NCBI GenBank assembly: GCA_016294035.1
Contig: JAEDCT010000016.1
Span: 1 to 48,629 of the forward strand
DNA: 48,629 bases
Source of the DNA: Treponema sp.
GTDB lineage: Bacteria > Spirochaetota > Spirochaetia > Treponematales > Treponemataceae
Direction of reading: 5' to 3'
Positions 33,378-40,474 of this stretch are shown here, piece after piece; the first letter of the stretch is position 1; every line of letters starts with the position of its first letter. Both the position numbers and the translations under genes were made by a program. The notes under the pieces were generated by a model. That model was not told where the DNA came from. It worked only from the letters and a program-made list of their open reading frames with translations, and did no database searches.

Positions 33378-34382
33378 ATGGAATTCAAGGAATTCACTGC
33401 AGGTCCAGATGACGACGGAAAAAAGCTGGTTAAGATAATAAGAGTCATTCTGGAATCAAAAAAGCAGCAGTCATCACCATACAGCATCATCAGAAAACGA
33501 TTAGTTAAGGTCAATGACAAAAAAACAGATGAGACACAGATAATCAGAACCAATGACAAAATAAAGATTGCATCATTCCTACTTGAAGGCACACAGGAAA
33601 ATCAGCCGGGCATGACAGACCACGATGAAAGCACAAAGACTCTTGAGAAAATAACGGTTTTCAGGAATGACCACATATTGATTACAAACAAACCATCGGG
33701 AATGAACGTGCAGAAGGCAAACGGAACTGACAAAGCCCTGAACCAGATTGTTGAGGAAGCCTGCACTAAAAAAGATAATTCCCTCACCTTCACCCCAGGT
33801 CCCCTGAACAGAATCGACAGGAACACCTCTGGACTTGTTGTTTTTTCTCAAAGCATGGAAGGAGCCAGGTGGTTTTCACAGGTTCTTCAGGAACACAAGG
33901 TTGAAAAAACATATCTGGGAATCATCCAGGGAAAATTCGGAAAGCTGAACATAAAAACAAGGCTCGTAAACATGATTGAAACCATAGAAACCAGCGGCAG
34001 GGAATCGAAGTTCCAGACTGTAGGTGTCTATTCCGAAAACACAGACGGTCCAATGCTGAAGAAAGCCGTCACAATCATCACTCCATTGTCATACGGCAGA
34101 TACGGGAAAAAGGACATTACACTTTGCCGGTTCAACATTGAAACTGGACGAAAGCATCAGATCAGGGCTCAAAGTTCACATGCAGGATATCCACTTCTGT
34201 TTGACACAGCCTACGGGGCATTTGCCGAAAAGAACAGGACTTTTTTCCTCCATGCATTCCGGATGACTCTCCCTGACAACAGCCTGGGCGTTCCAGAGTC
34301 AATTGAATGCCAGCCTGATGAAAATTTCATCCAATTTGTCAAACAATCTTTTACAAACATTGATTTTGGATTTATAATTTAG
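33378..34382 (+). CDS. RluA-family pseudouridine synthase
   Basis: The 334-residue protein has an N-terminal S4-like RNA-binding region (about 20-75) and the RluA catalytic domain. The motif is R-I-D-R-N-T-S-G-L (canonical R-L-D-x-x-T-S-G), with the catalytic Asp in place, plus N-K-P-S-G earlier and R-K-H-Q-I-R-A-Q-S later. It isomerises uridines in rRNA or tRNA. The exact target (RluC, RluD or other) is not determined. It starts six bases after a TATAAT with no ribosome-binding site, and the next gene begins two bases after its stop. Confidence 0.92.
   Translation: MEFKEFTAGPDDDGKKLVKIIRVILESKKQQSSPYSIIRKRLVKVNDKKTDETQIIRTNDKIKIASFLLEGTQENQPGMTDHDESTKTLEKITVFRNDHILITNKPSGMNVQKANGTDKALNQIVEEACTKKDNSLTFTPGPLNRIDRNTSGLVVFSQSMEGARWFSQVLQEHKVEKTYLGIIQGKFGKLNIKTRLVNMIETIETSGRESKFQTVGVYSENTDGPMLKKAVTIITPLSYGRYGKKDITLCRFNIETGRKHQIRAQSSHAGYPLLFDTAYGAFAEKNRTFFLHAFRMTLPDNSLGVPESIECQPDENFIQFVKQSFTNIDFGFII
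34350..34378 (+). promoter_or_regulatory. Promoter inside the end of the RluA gene
   Basis: TTTACA (34350-34355), 17 bases, TATAAT (34373-34378), then six bases to the ATG at 34385. The spacing predicts transcription starting at the A of the start codon, a leaderless message. Confidence 0.65.
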
Positions 34383-34384
34383 TC

Positions 34385-35248
34385 ATGTTCTTATCAAAAC
34401 TTCTTCACAGCGGAATATATGTCTATGCACTCGTCGGTGAAAGCGGAACCGGAAAAAGCTTCAGGGCAAAGCTGATTGCCGAAAAAAACGGAATTGATGC
34501 CATTATTGATGACGGACTACTGATCAAGGATGACAAAATTCTTGCCGGAAAAACCGCAAAGCATGAAAAAACATACATGGGAGCCGTAAGAATCGCCCTC
34601 TTTGATGACAAAAAGCACAGGGATGATGTTGCAAAGACACTAAAGAAGGCAAAAATAAAGAAACTCCTCATTATTGGAACAAGTGAGAAAATGGTTGGAA
34701 AAATCACGTCAAGACTTCAAATTCCCGCCCCATCAAAAATCATAAAAATAGAAGACATTGCAAATCGTGAGGAAATTGAAAAGGCCATAAGAAGCCGCCA
34801 GATTGAGGGAAAGCACGTAATTCCAGTTCCATCAATCGAAGTAAAGAAAAGCTACTCAAAAATATTCCACGATGGAGTGACGGAGCTCATAGAAAAAGGA
34901 AAGCTGAGTCTATTCAAGAAAGAGAAATCCATGTCGGAAAAATCCATCGTTACGCCGGAATTCAGCAAGAAAGGAAGAATTGAAATATCTGAGGCAGCCC
35001 TGAGCCAAATGGCCATGCACTGTGTGACAGAGTTTTCTCCTGAAATCAGAATAAAGAAACTTGCCATAAAGACTGACAGCCGCGGATACAGAATCGTGCT
35101 GACAATTGATGTTCCATTCGGCAGACAGCTTACAGGCGAAGTTCACAAAATGCAGCAATATGTTATCGAAAAGATTGAAAGATACACAGGCATTCTCATT
35201 GAAGAAGTAAGCATAATAATCGACAAGATTACAATCCAGGGAAAATAA
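34385..35248 (+). CDS. P-loop NTPase fused to an Asp23/Gls24-like domain
   Basis: The 287-residue protein has a Walker A motif at residues 18-25 (G-E-S-G-T-G-K-S), in an N-terminal nucleotide-binding domain of about 150 residues, and an Asp23/Gls24 (DUF322)-like domain from about 195 to 285 (G-R-I-E-I-S-E-A-A-L, then T-G-I-L-I-E-E-V-S-I-I-I). A lysine-rich linker joins them. Gls24 domains are linked to envelope stress and membrane-associated assembly in Gram-positives; fusion to a P-loop domain is unusual to me. No ribosome-binding site is present, and the promoter above would give a leaderless message. Function unknown. Confidence 0.7.
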   Translation: MFLSKLLHSGIYVYALVGESGTGKSFRAKLIAEKNGIDAIIDDGLLIKDDKILAGKTAKHEKTYMGAVRIALFDDKKHRDDVAKTLKKAKIKKLLIIGTSEKMVGKITSRLQIPAPSKIIKIEDIANREEIEKAIRSRQIEGKHVIPVPSIEVKKSYSKIFHDGVTELIEKGKLSLFKKEKSMSEKSIVTPEFSKKGRIEISEAALSQMAMHCVTEFSPEIRIKKLAIKTDSRGYRIVLTIDVPFGRQLTGEVHKMQQYVIEKIERYTGILIEEVSIIIDKITIQGK

Positions 35249-35251
35249 TAA

Positions 35252-35276
35252 AAGGCACAGGAAAAAAATCCTGCAC
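35252..35276. terminator. Terminator between convergent genes
   Basis: AGGCACAGGA/TCCTGCACGCC arms with a seven-A loop lie between the P-loop/Gls24 stop (35248) and the pcnB stop (35291). The pairing is imperfect, and T-tracts are short on both strands. Confidence 0.45.
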
Positions 35277-35290
35277 GCCCCTAAAAACAG

Positions 35291-36397
35291 CTACCGGTCC
35301 TGATGGTCTGCTTTGTTGGGAAGTCTCTTCTTTTTCTTGGGCTTGACTGTTACTCCAAAATTCTGCAGGATCTTTCTGATTGCAAAATCAAGCTCAATTC
35401 TCTGAGGGTTCATTGGAAGAATGAAATTTCTGCAGATTGTCCAGGTTCTCTTGTAAAGCTCGCTTGGAGATGTTTCCTTTATCTCCATCTTCCAGTCAGT
35501 GAGTCCTTCAACAAAATCAGTGAGAATAAAGTAAAGCTTTTCTCCCAACCTGGAGTCTGGATGCTCTTTCGTAAACTGATCAAGTTTCTTCAGGTTTTCA
35601 AAATACTTTTTCCTGTATTCCTTGTCTTCAAGCATGAGATTTGTTGCTGCCGGCTGCAGATAGACATACAGGTCAGTTTCCATTGCATCACGGACAATTT
35701 CATAGGAATGGGCACCATTTATAATCTTGAGAAGCTCCTCCGTAAGTCTTGAAGGAGAAATGGGTGAAAGAAGCTGGGATGACTTGCAGATTCTGCGCTT
35801 GAGCCTCCAGGGAAGACGGCAGCCCGTTGTAGAACTGTACTTTATGGCCCTGAGCATTCTGACAGGATCCTCAATGAAAATTCTGTCCAACGGAATAACC
35901 GGAGTCACAACCCCCTTCTTGATATCATTAACACCATTCACGTAATCAATGATATGCTCCTTCACCGGATCATAATAAAGGGCATTGAGGGTAAAATCGC
36001 GGCGCATAACATCCTCATCCATGGTTCCAAAAACATTTCCGACAGAACCATCACAAGTTGAACGGAATGTGCTGACCTCAAAAATTTTCTGTCCAAAGAA
36101 CACATGAACCAGACGGAATCTTTTGCCGATTATGCGGGAATTCCTGAAAATCTTCTTGATTCGGCTGGGAGTTGCATCAGTAACAATATCAAAATCCTTT
36201 GGAGTCTTTCCAACAATCAAATCCCTGACTGCACCGCCAACAAGATAAGCATCAAAACCATTTTTCTTGAGACACTCAATAACATAAATTGCATCAGGGT
36301 CAATATCCTTTTTCTCGATATTGTGCTCAGTCCTGGTATAGACTACAGCCTTCTGAACCGGCCGCCCCTTTTCATCTGTAGAATAACGTACCAACAT
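35291..36397 (-). CDS. pcnB: Poly(A) polymerase I-like nucleotidyltransferase
   Basis: The 368-residue class II nucleotidyltransferase has L-V-G-G-A-V-R-D and D-F-D-I-V-T-D (metal-binding Asp pair), and then R-I-I-G-K-R-F-R-L-V-H-V. That R-F-R-L-V-H-V signature marks bacterial poly(A) polymerases as against CCA-adding enzymes. R-R-D-F-T-L-N-A-L-Y-Y-D and D-P-V-R-M-L-R-A-I-K follow. The tail is basic (KPKKKKR), as expected of an RNA-binding protein. A true CCA enzyme is present at 44455-45858, which supports the PcnB call. Its message should have a very short leader, about seven bases from the promoter below. Confidence 0.88.
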   Translation of the reverse strand: MLVRYSTDEKGRPVQKAVVYTRTEHNIEKKDIDPDAIYVIECLKKNGFDAYLVGGAVRDLIVGKTPKDFDIVTDATPSRIKKIFRNSRIIGKRFRLVHVFFGQKIFEVSTFRSTCDGSVGNVFGTMDEDVMRRDFTLNALYYDPVKEHIIDYVNGVNDIKKGVVTPVIPLDRIFIEDPVRMLRAIKYSSTTGCRLPWRLKRRICKSSQLLSPISPSRLTEELLKIINGAHSYEIVRDAMETDLYVYLQPAATNLMLEDKEYRKKYFENLKKLDQFTKEHPDSRLGEKLYFILTDFVEGLTDWKMEIKETSPSELYKRTWTICRNFILPMNPQRIELDFAIRKILQNFGVTVKPKKKKRLPNKADHQDR

Positions 36398-36410
36398 ATA
36401 AAGTCTAAAT

Positions 36411-36439
36411 ATTTTAGTGAGTGATAATTATCAAGTCAA
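36411..36439 (-). promoter_or_regulatory. Promoter of pcnB
   Basis: On the minus strand TTGACT (36434-36439), 17 bases, TAAAAT (36411-36416). The ATG at 36397 lies about 13 bases beyond the -10, with no Shine-Dalgarno. Confidence 0.65.
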
Positions 36440-36475
36440 GAACAGTAACCTGCACAAAATGAAACTTCCCCACAA

Positions 36476-36889
36476 TCAGTTTTTTCCAGCAGCAAAAACG
36501 AAGAGCTTTGAAAAGACAAAGTTAAGGACTATGACCATAATGTTTGCAAGAACCTTAAAAACAAGAGGATTCAAAGACAAAATGTCTACAAAAACATACA
36601 TGATAAGAACATCAAGTGCTCCAGTTGCCAGTCTTGCAGCCATAAAAAGAGCGAATTCCCTGACCATGACAAGGCAAGATGAGTCATGACTTTCAAAGAC
36701 AAAAAATTTATTAGTGAAAAAAGCAAAAACCACGCTGGCAATCCAGGCAGCACAATTTGAGGGAATATTTGCAATGCAAAAAAATTCATAGCAAAGCCAG
36801 TACACGACAATATTGACTAGAGTCGTAAGTCCCCCGAAAAGGACATAGAGAAGCATGGGTTTGTACTTGACCATGAAATTCTTCAACAT
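36476..36889 (-). CDS. GtrA-family membrane protein
   Basis: The 137-residue protein has four transmembrane helices of the GtrA/DPMS type: Y-V-L-F-G-G-L-T-T-L-V-N near the N-terminus, W-I-A-S-V-V-F-A-F-F-T-N-K-F-F-V-F near residue 50, and N-F-V-F-S-K-L-F-V-F at the end. GtrA proteins are thought to help flip lipid-linked sugars. It starts three bases after the dCMP deaminase stop, so it is the last gene of the Cmk-deaminase-GtrA run. A role in surface glycan export would fit the rest of the window. Confidence 0.88.
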   Translation of the reverse strand: MLKNFMVKYKPMLLYVLFGGLTTLVNIVVYWLCYEFFCIANIPSNCAAWIASVVFAFFTNKFFVFESHDSSCLVMVREFALFMAARLATGALDVLIMYVFVDILSLNPLVFKVLANIMVIVLNFVFSKLFVFAAGKN

Positions 36890-36892
36890 ATT

Positions 36893-37384
36893 CTACATGT
36901 TTTCGTATGTCTGGACGCTATCTTCAATATGCTCAATCCTGATTCCGGCCTCCCTAAACATATCAAGGGAATCCTTTTCATCATGATAGTGCTTTTCACA
37001 GACAACGCGCTTAATGCCGCAGTTAATGATAAGCATGGCACAAGTCCTGCATGGAGTCATTCGGCAGTATACAGTTGCACCATCAATACTTATTCCTCTT
37101 TTTGCAGCCTGACAAATTGCATTCTGCTCTGCATGAACAGTTCTTACGCAATGCTGAGTTATGGAACCATCATCATGAAGCATTTTCTTAAGCAAGTGCC
37201 CAGCCTCATCACAATGAGGCAAACCTGCCGGACTTCCAACATAACCGGTAACAAGAATCTGATTGTCCTTTGCAATAACACACCCGGATCTTCCCCTGTC
37301 ACAAGTTGCTCTTTTTGCAATAGTCTTTGCAACCTCCATGAAATATTCGTCCCATGTAGGTCTAACGTATTTTTCTTCTGCCAT
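36893..37384 (-). CDS. Deoxycytidylate (dCMP) deaminase
   Basis: The 163-residue zinc enzyme converts dCMP to dUMP for thymidylate synthesis. Motifs: V-H-A-E-Q-N-A-I (zinc His and catalytic Glu) near residue 83, and P-C-R-T-C (two zinc Cys) near 111. Length and sequence match ComEB-type deaminases. It lies 21 bases downstream of the Cmk-like kinase gene, and the pairing of two pyrimidine-nucleotide enzymes is coherent. Confidence 0.92.
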   Translation of the reverse strand: MAEEKYVRPTWDEYFMEVAKTIAKRATCDRGRSGCVIAKDNQILVTGYVGSPAGLPHCDEAGHLLKKMLHDDGSITQHCVRTVHAEQNAICQAAKRGISIDGATVYCRMTPCRTCAMLIINCGIKRVVCEKHYHDEKDSLDMFREAGIRIEHIEDSVQTYENM

Positions 37385-37405
37385 AAAATTCTCCTAAAAC
37401 CCTGT

Positions 37406-37948
37406 TTAAGAAACCAAAGATCTTTTCTTCAGCTCAGCAATAATCTGATCCACAATCTGTTCCGGAGAATACAATGCAGTATCAATCTTCATGTCTGCAA
37501 AATCATAGCTTGAATTATCAATGCCATAAAGCTTCATGTATCTTCTTGAATCCTCGGAATCACGCATGGTTGTGAAGCTCTTGATTTCTTCAAGGTCTCC
37601 GCCTTCCCTGTTAAGGATTCTTTTTGCACGCACATCATCGTCTGCCATGAGATAAACCTTAAGGTCTGCCTCCTTCAGCATCCAGATTGCAAGACGGCTT
37701 CCAAGAACACATGACTGGGCACGAGCCAGTTCAACCTGCCTTGTATCAACTGCAATGTCATAGCTGTCATCGGTCTTTGCATTTTCAATTACCTGTGCCA
37801 GTGTGAGTGACTTTTCCTGGGCCAGCTGACGGAATGTAAAATTTATGAGCTGAACGCCAAGTTTTTGTGCAAGCAAAGTACTTACAGTTGTATTTCCGCA
37901 TCCACTTTTTCCGCTGATTGCAATTCTGAGTTCACCATTCAATTTCAT
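37406..37948 (-). CDS. Cytidylate-kinase-like P-loop protein with altered Walker A
   Basis: The 180-residue protein resembles the archaeal-type cytidylate kinase group (AAA/Cmk2-like): I-A-I-S-G-K-S-G-C-G-N-T-T-V-S, R-Q-V-E-L-A, G-S-R-L-A and R-A-K-R-I. Walker A is G13-K-S-G-C-G18-N19-T20, so the usual Lys before Thr is Asn, while a Lys stands at position 14. Several bacteria appear to share this variant, so it may be an alternative nucleotide-binding mode rather than loss of function. It precedes dCMP deaminase, which supports a role in CMP/dCMP metabolism. The start follows CGAGG. Confidence 0.78.
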   Translation of the reverse strand: MKLNGELRIAISGKSGCGNTTVSTLLAQKLGVQLINFTFRQLAQEKSLTLAQVIENAKTDDSYDIAVDTRQVELARAQSCVLGSRLAIWMLKEADLKVYLMADDDVRAKRILNREGGDLEEIKSFTTMRDSEDSRRYMKLYGIDNSSYDFADMKIDTALYSPEQIVDQIIAELKKRSLVS

Positions 37949-37988
37949 GTTGCATACCTCGTCTATTTAAAAATCAATTATGATTCAA

Positions 37989-38858
37989 TTACTCTACATT
38001 TTTTGACTGCTCACGGATATTTTCCAGGGCATCCTTGGCGGCAATAACCCTGGCCCCCACCTCAGTAAACTGATTCTTGCTTCCGATTGTATTGATTTCC
38101 CTGTTAGCTTCCTGGCAGATAAAATCAAGTTTCTTTCCGGGAATTGGATTGGAATTGATTTCATCACGCATTGCCTTCAAGTGACTGTGAAGCCTTATAA
38201 TTTCCTCGTTGATTGTATACTTTACCAGCATGGCTGCAGTTTCTGTCATTATGCGGTTTTCATCAGCCATGTCACCAAGAAGTTCCTGGAATTTGGTTGT
38301 AATCTGTTCCCTGAATCTGGCCTCCATTTTAGGCTGCCATTCCTTGAAAAACAAGGCACATTCATCAAGGACAGATATTTTTTCAAGAAGGTCACACTTA
38401 AGATTCTCACCTTCTCTGACCCTATCCTGCAGGAAAGAAGTCAGAACCTCATTGAAGATTCCCTCGATTTTTTCCCAGTAAGCCTCAGCATTGTATTCAT
38501 GAGTAACATTCAAGACACCATCCTGGGAAACAACAAGAGACAAAGGAATGTCATCCTCAGACTTGCCTAGAGCCCTTGCAACCTCACGAATGGCATCTGC
38601 ATACATTCTGGCTGCAGCGGTATCAACACTCACCTTAGCTGTTGAGTTGTTGTCATGAACCCTCACGGACACATCAACCTTTCCCCTGACAACTTTTTCA
38701 GTTATTGCTTTTCTAAGCCTTGCTTCAATAGGATTCAAAAAAGAAGGAATATTTATGTTCAGGTCAAGAAAACGTGAATTGACACTTTTTATCTCAACAC
38801 TAACCTGAGTATTTTCCACAACAGCTTCTTTGAAGCCGTATCCAGTCATGCTGTTCAT
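37989..38858 (-). CDS. yicC: YicC-family endoribonuclease
   Basis: The 289-residue protein begins M-N-S-M-T-G-Y-G and carries the YicC signatures: S-V-N-S-R-F-L-D, R-G-K-V-D-V, P-G-K-K-L-D-F-I-C-Q-E-A-N-R-E-I-N-T-I-G-S-K at the C-terminus. It is a metal-dependent RNase implicated in small-RNA turnover. The ATG at 38858 is chosen because GAGG lies just upstream; a longer frame from 38876 has none. It sits between murC and the Cmk-like gene on the same strand, with 40 bases to the latter. Confidence 0.92.
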   Translation of the reverse strand: MNSMTGYGFKEAVVENTQVSVEIKSVNSRFLDLNINIPSFLNPIEARLRKAITEKVVRGKVDVSVRVHDNNSTAKVSVDTAAARMYADAIREVARALGKSEDDIPLSLVVSQDGVLNVTHEYNAEAYWEKIEGIFNEVLTSFLQDRVREGENLKCDLLEKISVLDECALFFKEWQPKMEARFREQITTKFQELLGDMADENRIMTETAAMLVKYTINEEIIRLHSHLKAMRDEINSNPIPGKKLDFICQEANREINTIGSKNQFTEVGARVIAAKDALENIREQSKNVE

Positions 38859-38874
38859 ATATACCTCACAAAAC

Positions 38875-38921
38875 AACTAACGAGTGGAAGTCAAAACAAT
38901 GGCAACAAACTATCGTTAGTT
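38875..38921 (-). other. Inverted repeat between murC and yicC
   Basis: Nine-base perfect arms AACTAACGA/TCGTTAGTT are separated by 29 bases, just before the yicC ribosome-binding site. No T-tract follows, so it may be a binding site or a leader stem. Confidence 0.4.
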
Positions 38922-38931
38922 ATGAAGATTT

Positions 38932-40425
38932 TTAGATTGAATCTATGATTTTCTTTCCAACTTTCCAGTTATCACCGGCTCCCATAGTCACAAACAGATA
39001 GCCGTCCCCAAATCGGGAATCACACTTCTTCGAAAGTATTTCAAGGCCTACTTTGGAAGCCTCATCAAATTCCTCGGCATAAATAACAATGTTTCCATAA
39101 GTCTTGGCATACTTCAAAGCCCTGTCATAAAGAGTCTTTCCAGTAACATTGGCAGCACTTGCATCCTCGCGGGCACTGCCATAAATCTTATTGAAAATAA
39201 CAACATCAGCATATTCAAAACTTGATGCAAATTCTTCAAGAAGAGCCTGAGTTCTCGTATAGGTATGGCTCATGAAATCAACAATAATCATATGATTCCT
39301 GTAGAAATCCCTGTACCCCTTAAGAGTTGTCCTGATTGCCGTAGGATGATGGCCATAGTCATCAAGGAAAACAATTTCATCGCCGAAAGAATTATTTTTT
39401 CTGGCAATAATCTCACTTCTTCTTTTTCCGCCGGAGAATTTTTCAAGTCCCCTGGCAAGAGCCTCATAATAGTCACAAGGATTTTTAGAATCTTCCTTAA
39501 GGAGCTCAATGCACAATGCAATTGCAGCAGCTGAATTTCTCACATTATGGGTTCCAGGAACACAAAGGCAGAATTCTCCAATACCGCTCAGTGTAAAATA
39601 CTGCCTGCCGCCTTCAACCTTTCCAAATGATATCCTATAATCACCGCCGGCATTCTCACCATAAGGAATATATTTTATATCAGGCCGCTTACTTCTTGCA
39701 ATTTCTGCAGTTTCAACAGCCCCCTTGTCATCGGCACAGTAAATCAATGTTCCATTTTCAGGCAGCTTGCAGATATAGTCAACAAAGGCATTCTGAATAT
39801 CAGCGAATGTAGGATAATAATCCTGATGGTCACTTTCAACGGAAGTCAAAATAATCATCTTTGGATCAAAAGCCATGAAGTGCCTCTGATACTCACAGGT
39901 TTCGGCAACAAAGAAATTTTTCCTTTCATCAATAAGTTTTGTCATTGTGCAGGAATTTCCAAAGGACGAAATAATGCTGCCCGCAAGAACCTGGCTTGAA
40001 AGATCAAGTTCCCTAAGCAATGTTCCTGTAATTCCAGTAGTCGTTGTCTTTCCGTGAACGCCACAAATGCCTGCGCTGAAGGCTGTGGAAGAAATAGCAC
40101 CAAGAGCCTCACTATAAAGCATCATTGGAATGTTCAGCTTAACAGCCTGAGCCAGATCAGGATTCTTATCAGGAGAATATGCAGATGAATACACAACAAG
40201 ATTTATTTCAGAAGTTACATTCTGCTCACCGAAAGGCATTGCAGAAATACCAAGCTTATCAAGAATCTCATCAGTATAGAATCTTTCACTGACATCACTG
40301 CCGGTAATGACAGCTCCACGAGCCTTTAGAATTTCAACCAGAGCAACCATGCCCGTTCCCTTGATACCAACAAAATGAACACGCAGTCCGTTAAAATCAG
40401 AGGGCAAAACTACAGAATTTTTCAT
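38932..40425 (-). CDS. murC: UDP-N-acetylmuramate-L-alanine ligase
   Basis: The 497-residue Mur ligase joins L-Ala to UDP-MurNAc in peptidoglycan synthesis. Motifs: Rossmann-like V-G-I-K-G-T-G-M near residue 18, ATP-binding G-V-H-G-K-T-T-T-T, S-V-E-S-D-H-Q-D-Y-Y, N-V-R-N-S-A-A-A-I-A, the F-S-G-G-K-R-R-S-E motif, and D-D-Y-G-H-H-P-T-A-I. These separate MurC-group ligases from MurD/E/F. An Mpl ligase is a less likely alternative. It is cytosolic. A TATAAT at 40447-40452 and AGAGG before the ATG give it its own promoter and start. Confidence 0.9.
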   Translation of the reverse strand: MKNSVVLPSDFNGLRVHFVGIKGTGMVALVEILKARGAVITGSDVSERFYTDEILDKLGISAMPFGEQNVTSEINLVVYSSAYSPDKNPDLAQAVKLNIPMMLYSEALGAISSTAFSAGICGVHGKTTTTGITGTLLRELDLSSQVLAGSIISSFGNSCTMTKLIDERKNFFVAETCEYQRHFMAFDPKMIILTSVESDHQDYYPTFADIQNAFVDYICKLPENGTLIYCADDKGAVETAEIARSKRPDIKYIPYGENAGGDYRISFGKVEGGRQYFTLSGIGEFCLCVPGTHNVRNSAAAIALCIELLKEDSKNPCDYYEALARGLEKFSGGKRRSEIIARKNNSFGDEIVFLDDYGHHPTAIRTTLKGYRDFYRNHMIIVDFMSHTYTRTQALLEEFASSFEYADVVIFNKIYGSAREDASAANVTGKTLYDRALKYAKTYGNIVIYAEEFDEASKVGLEILSKKCDSRFGDGYLFVTMGAGDNWKVGKKIIDSI

Positions 40426-40446
40426 AAAAAAAAACCTCTATGAATA

Positions 40447-40452
40447 ATTATA
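40447..40452 (-). promoter_or_regulatory. Probable -10 box of murC
   Basis: TATAAT on the minus strand, 21 bases before the ATG, followed by AGAGG. The -35 is not clear. Confidence 0.5.
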
Positions 40453-40474
40453 GATGAAAAATATTTCCTGAGAA

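Noticed and set aside
36929..37513. 194-residue plus-strand frame over dCMP deaminase and Cmk-like genes
   Set aside because: It spans two real genes in antisense and is cysteine-rich only because of their codon use.
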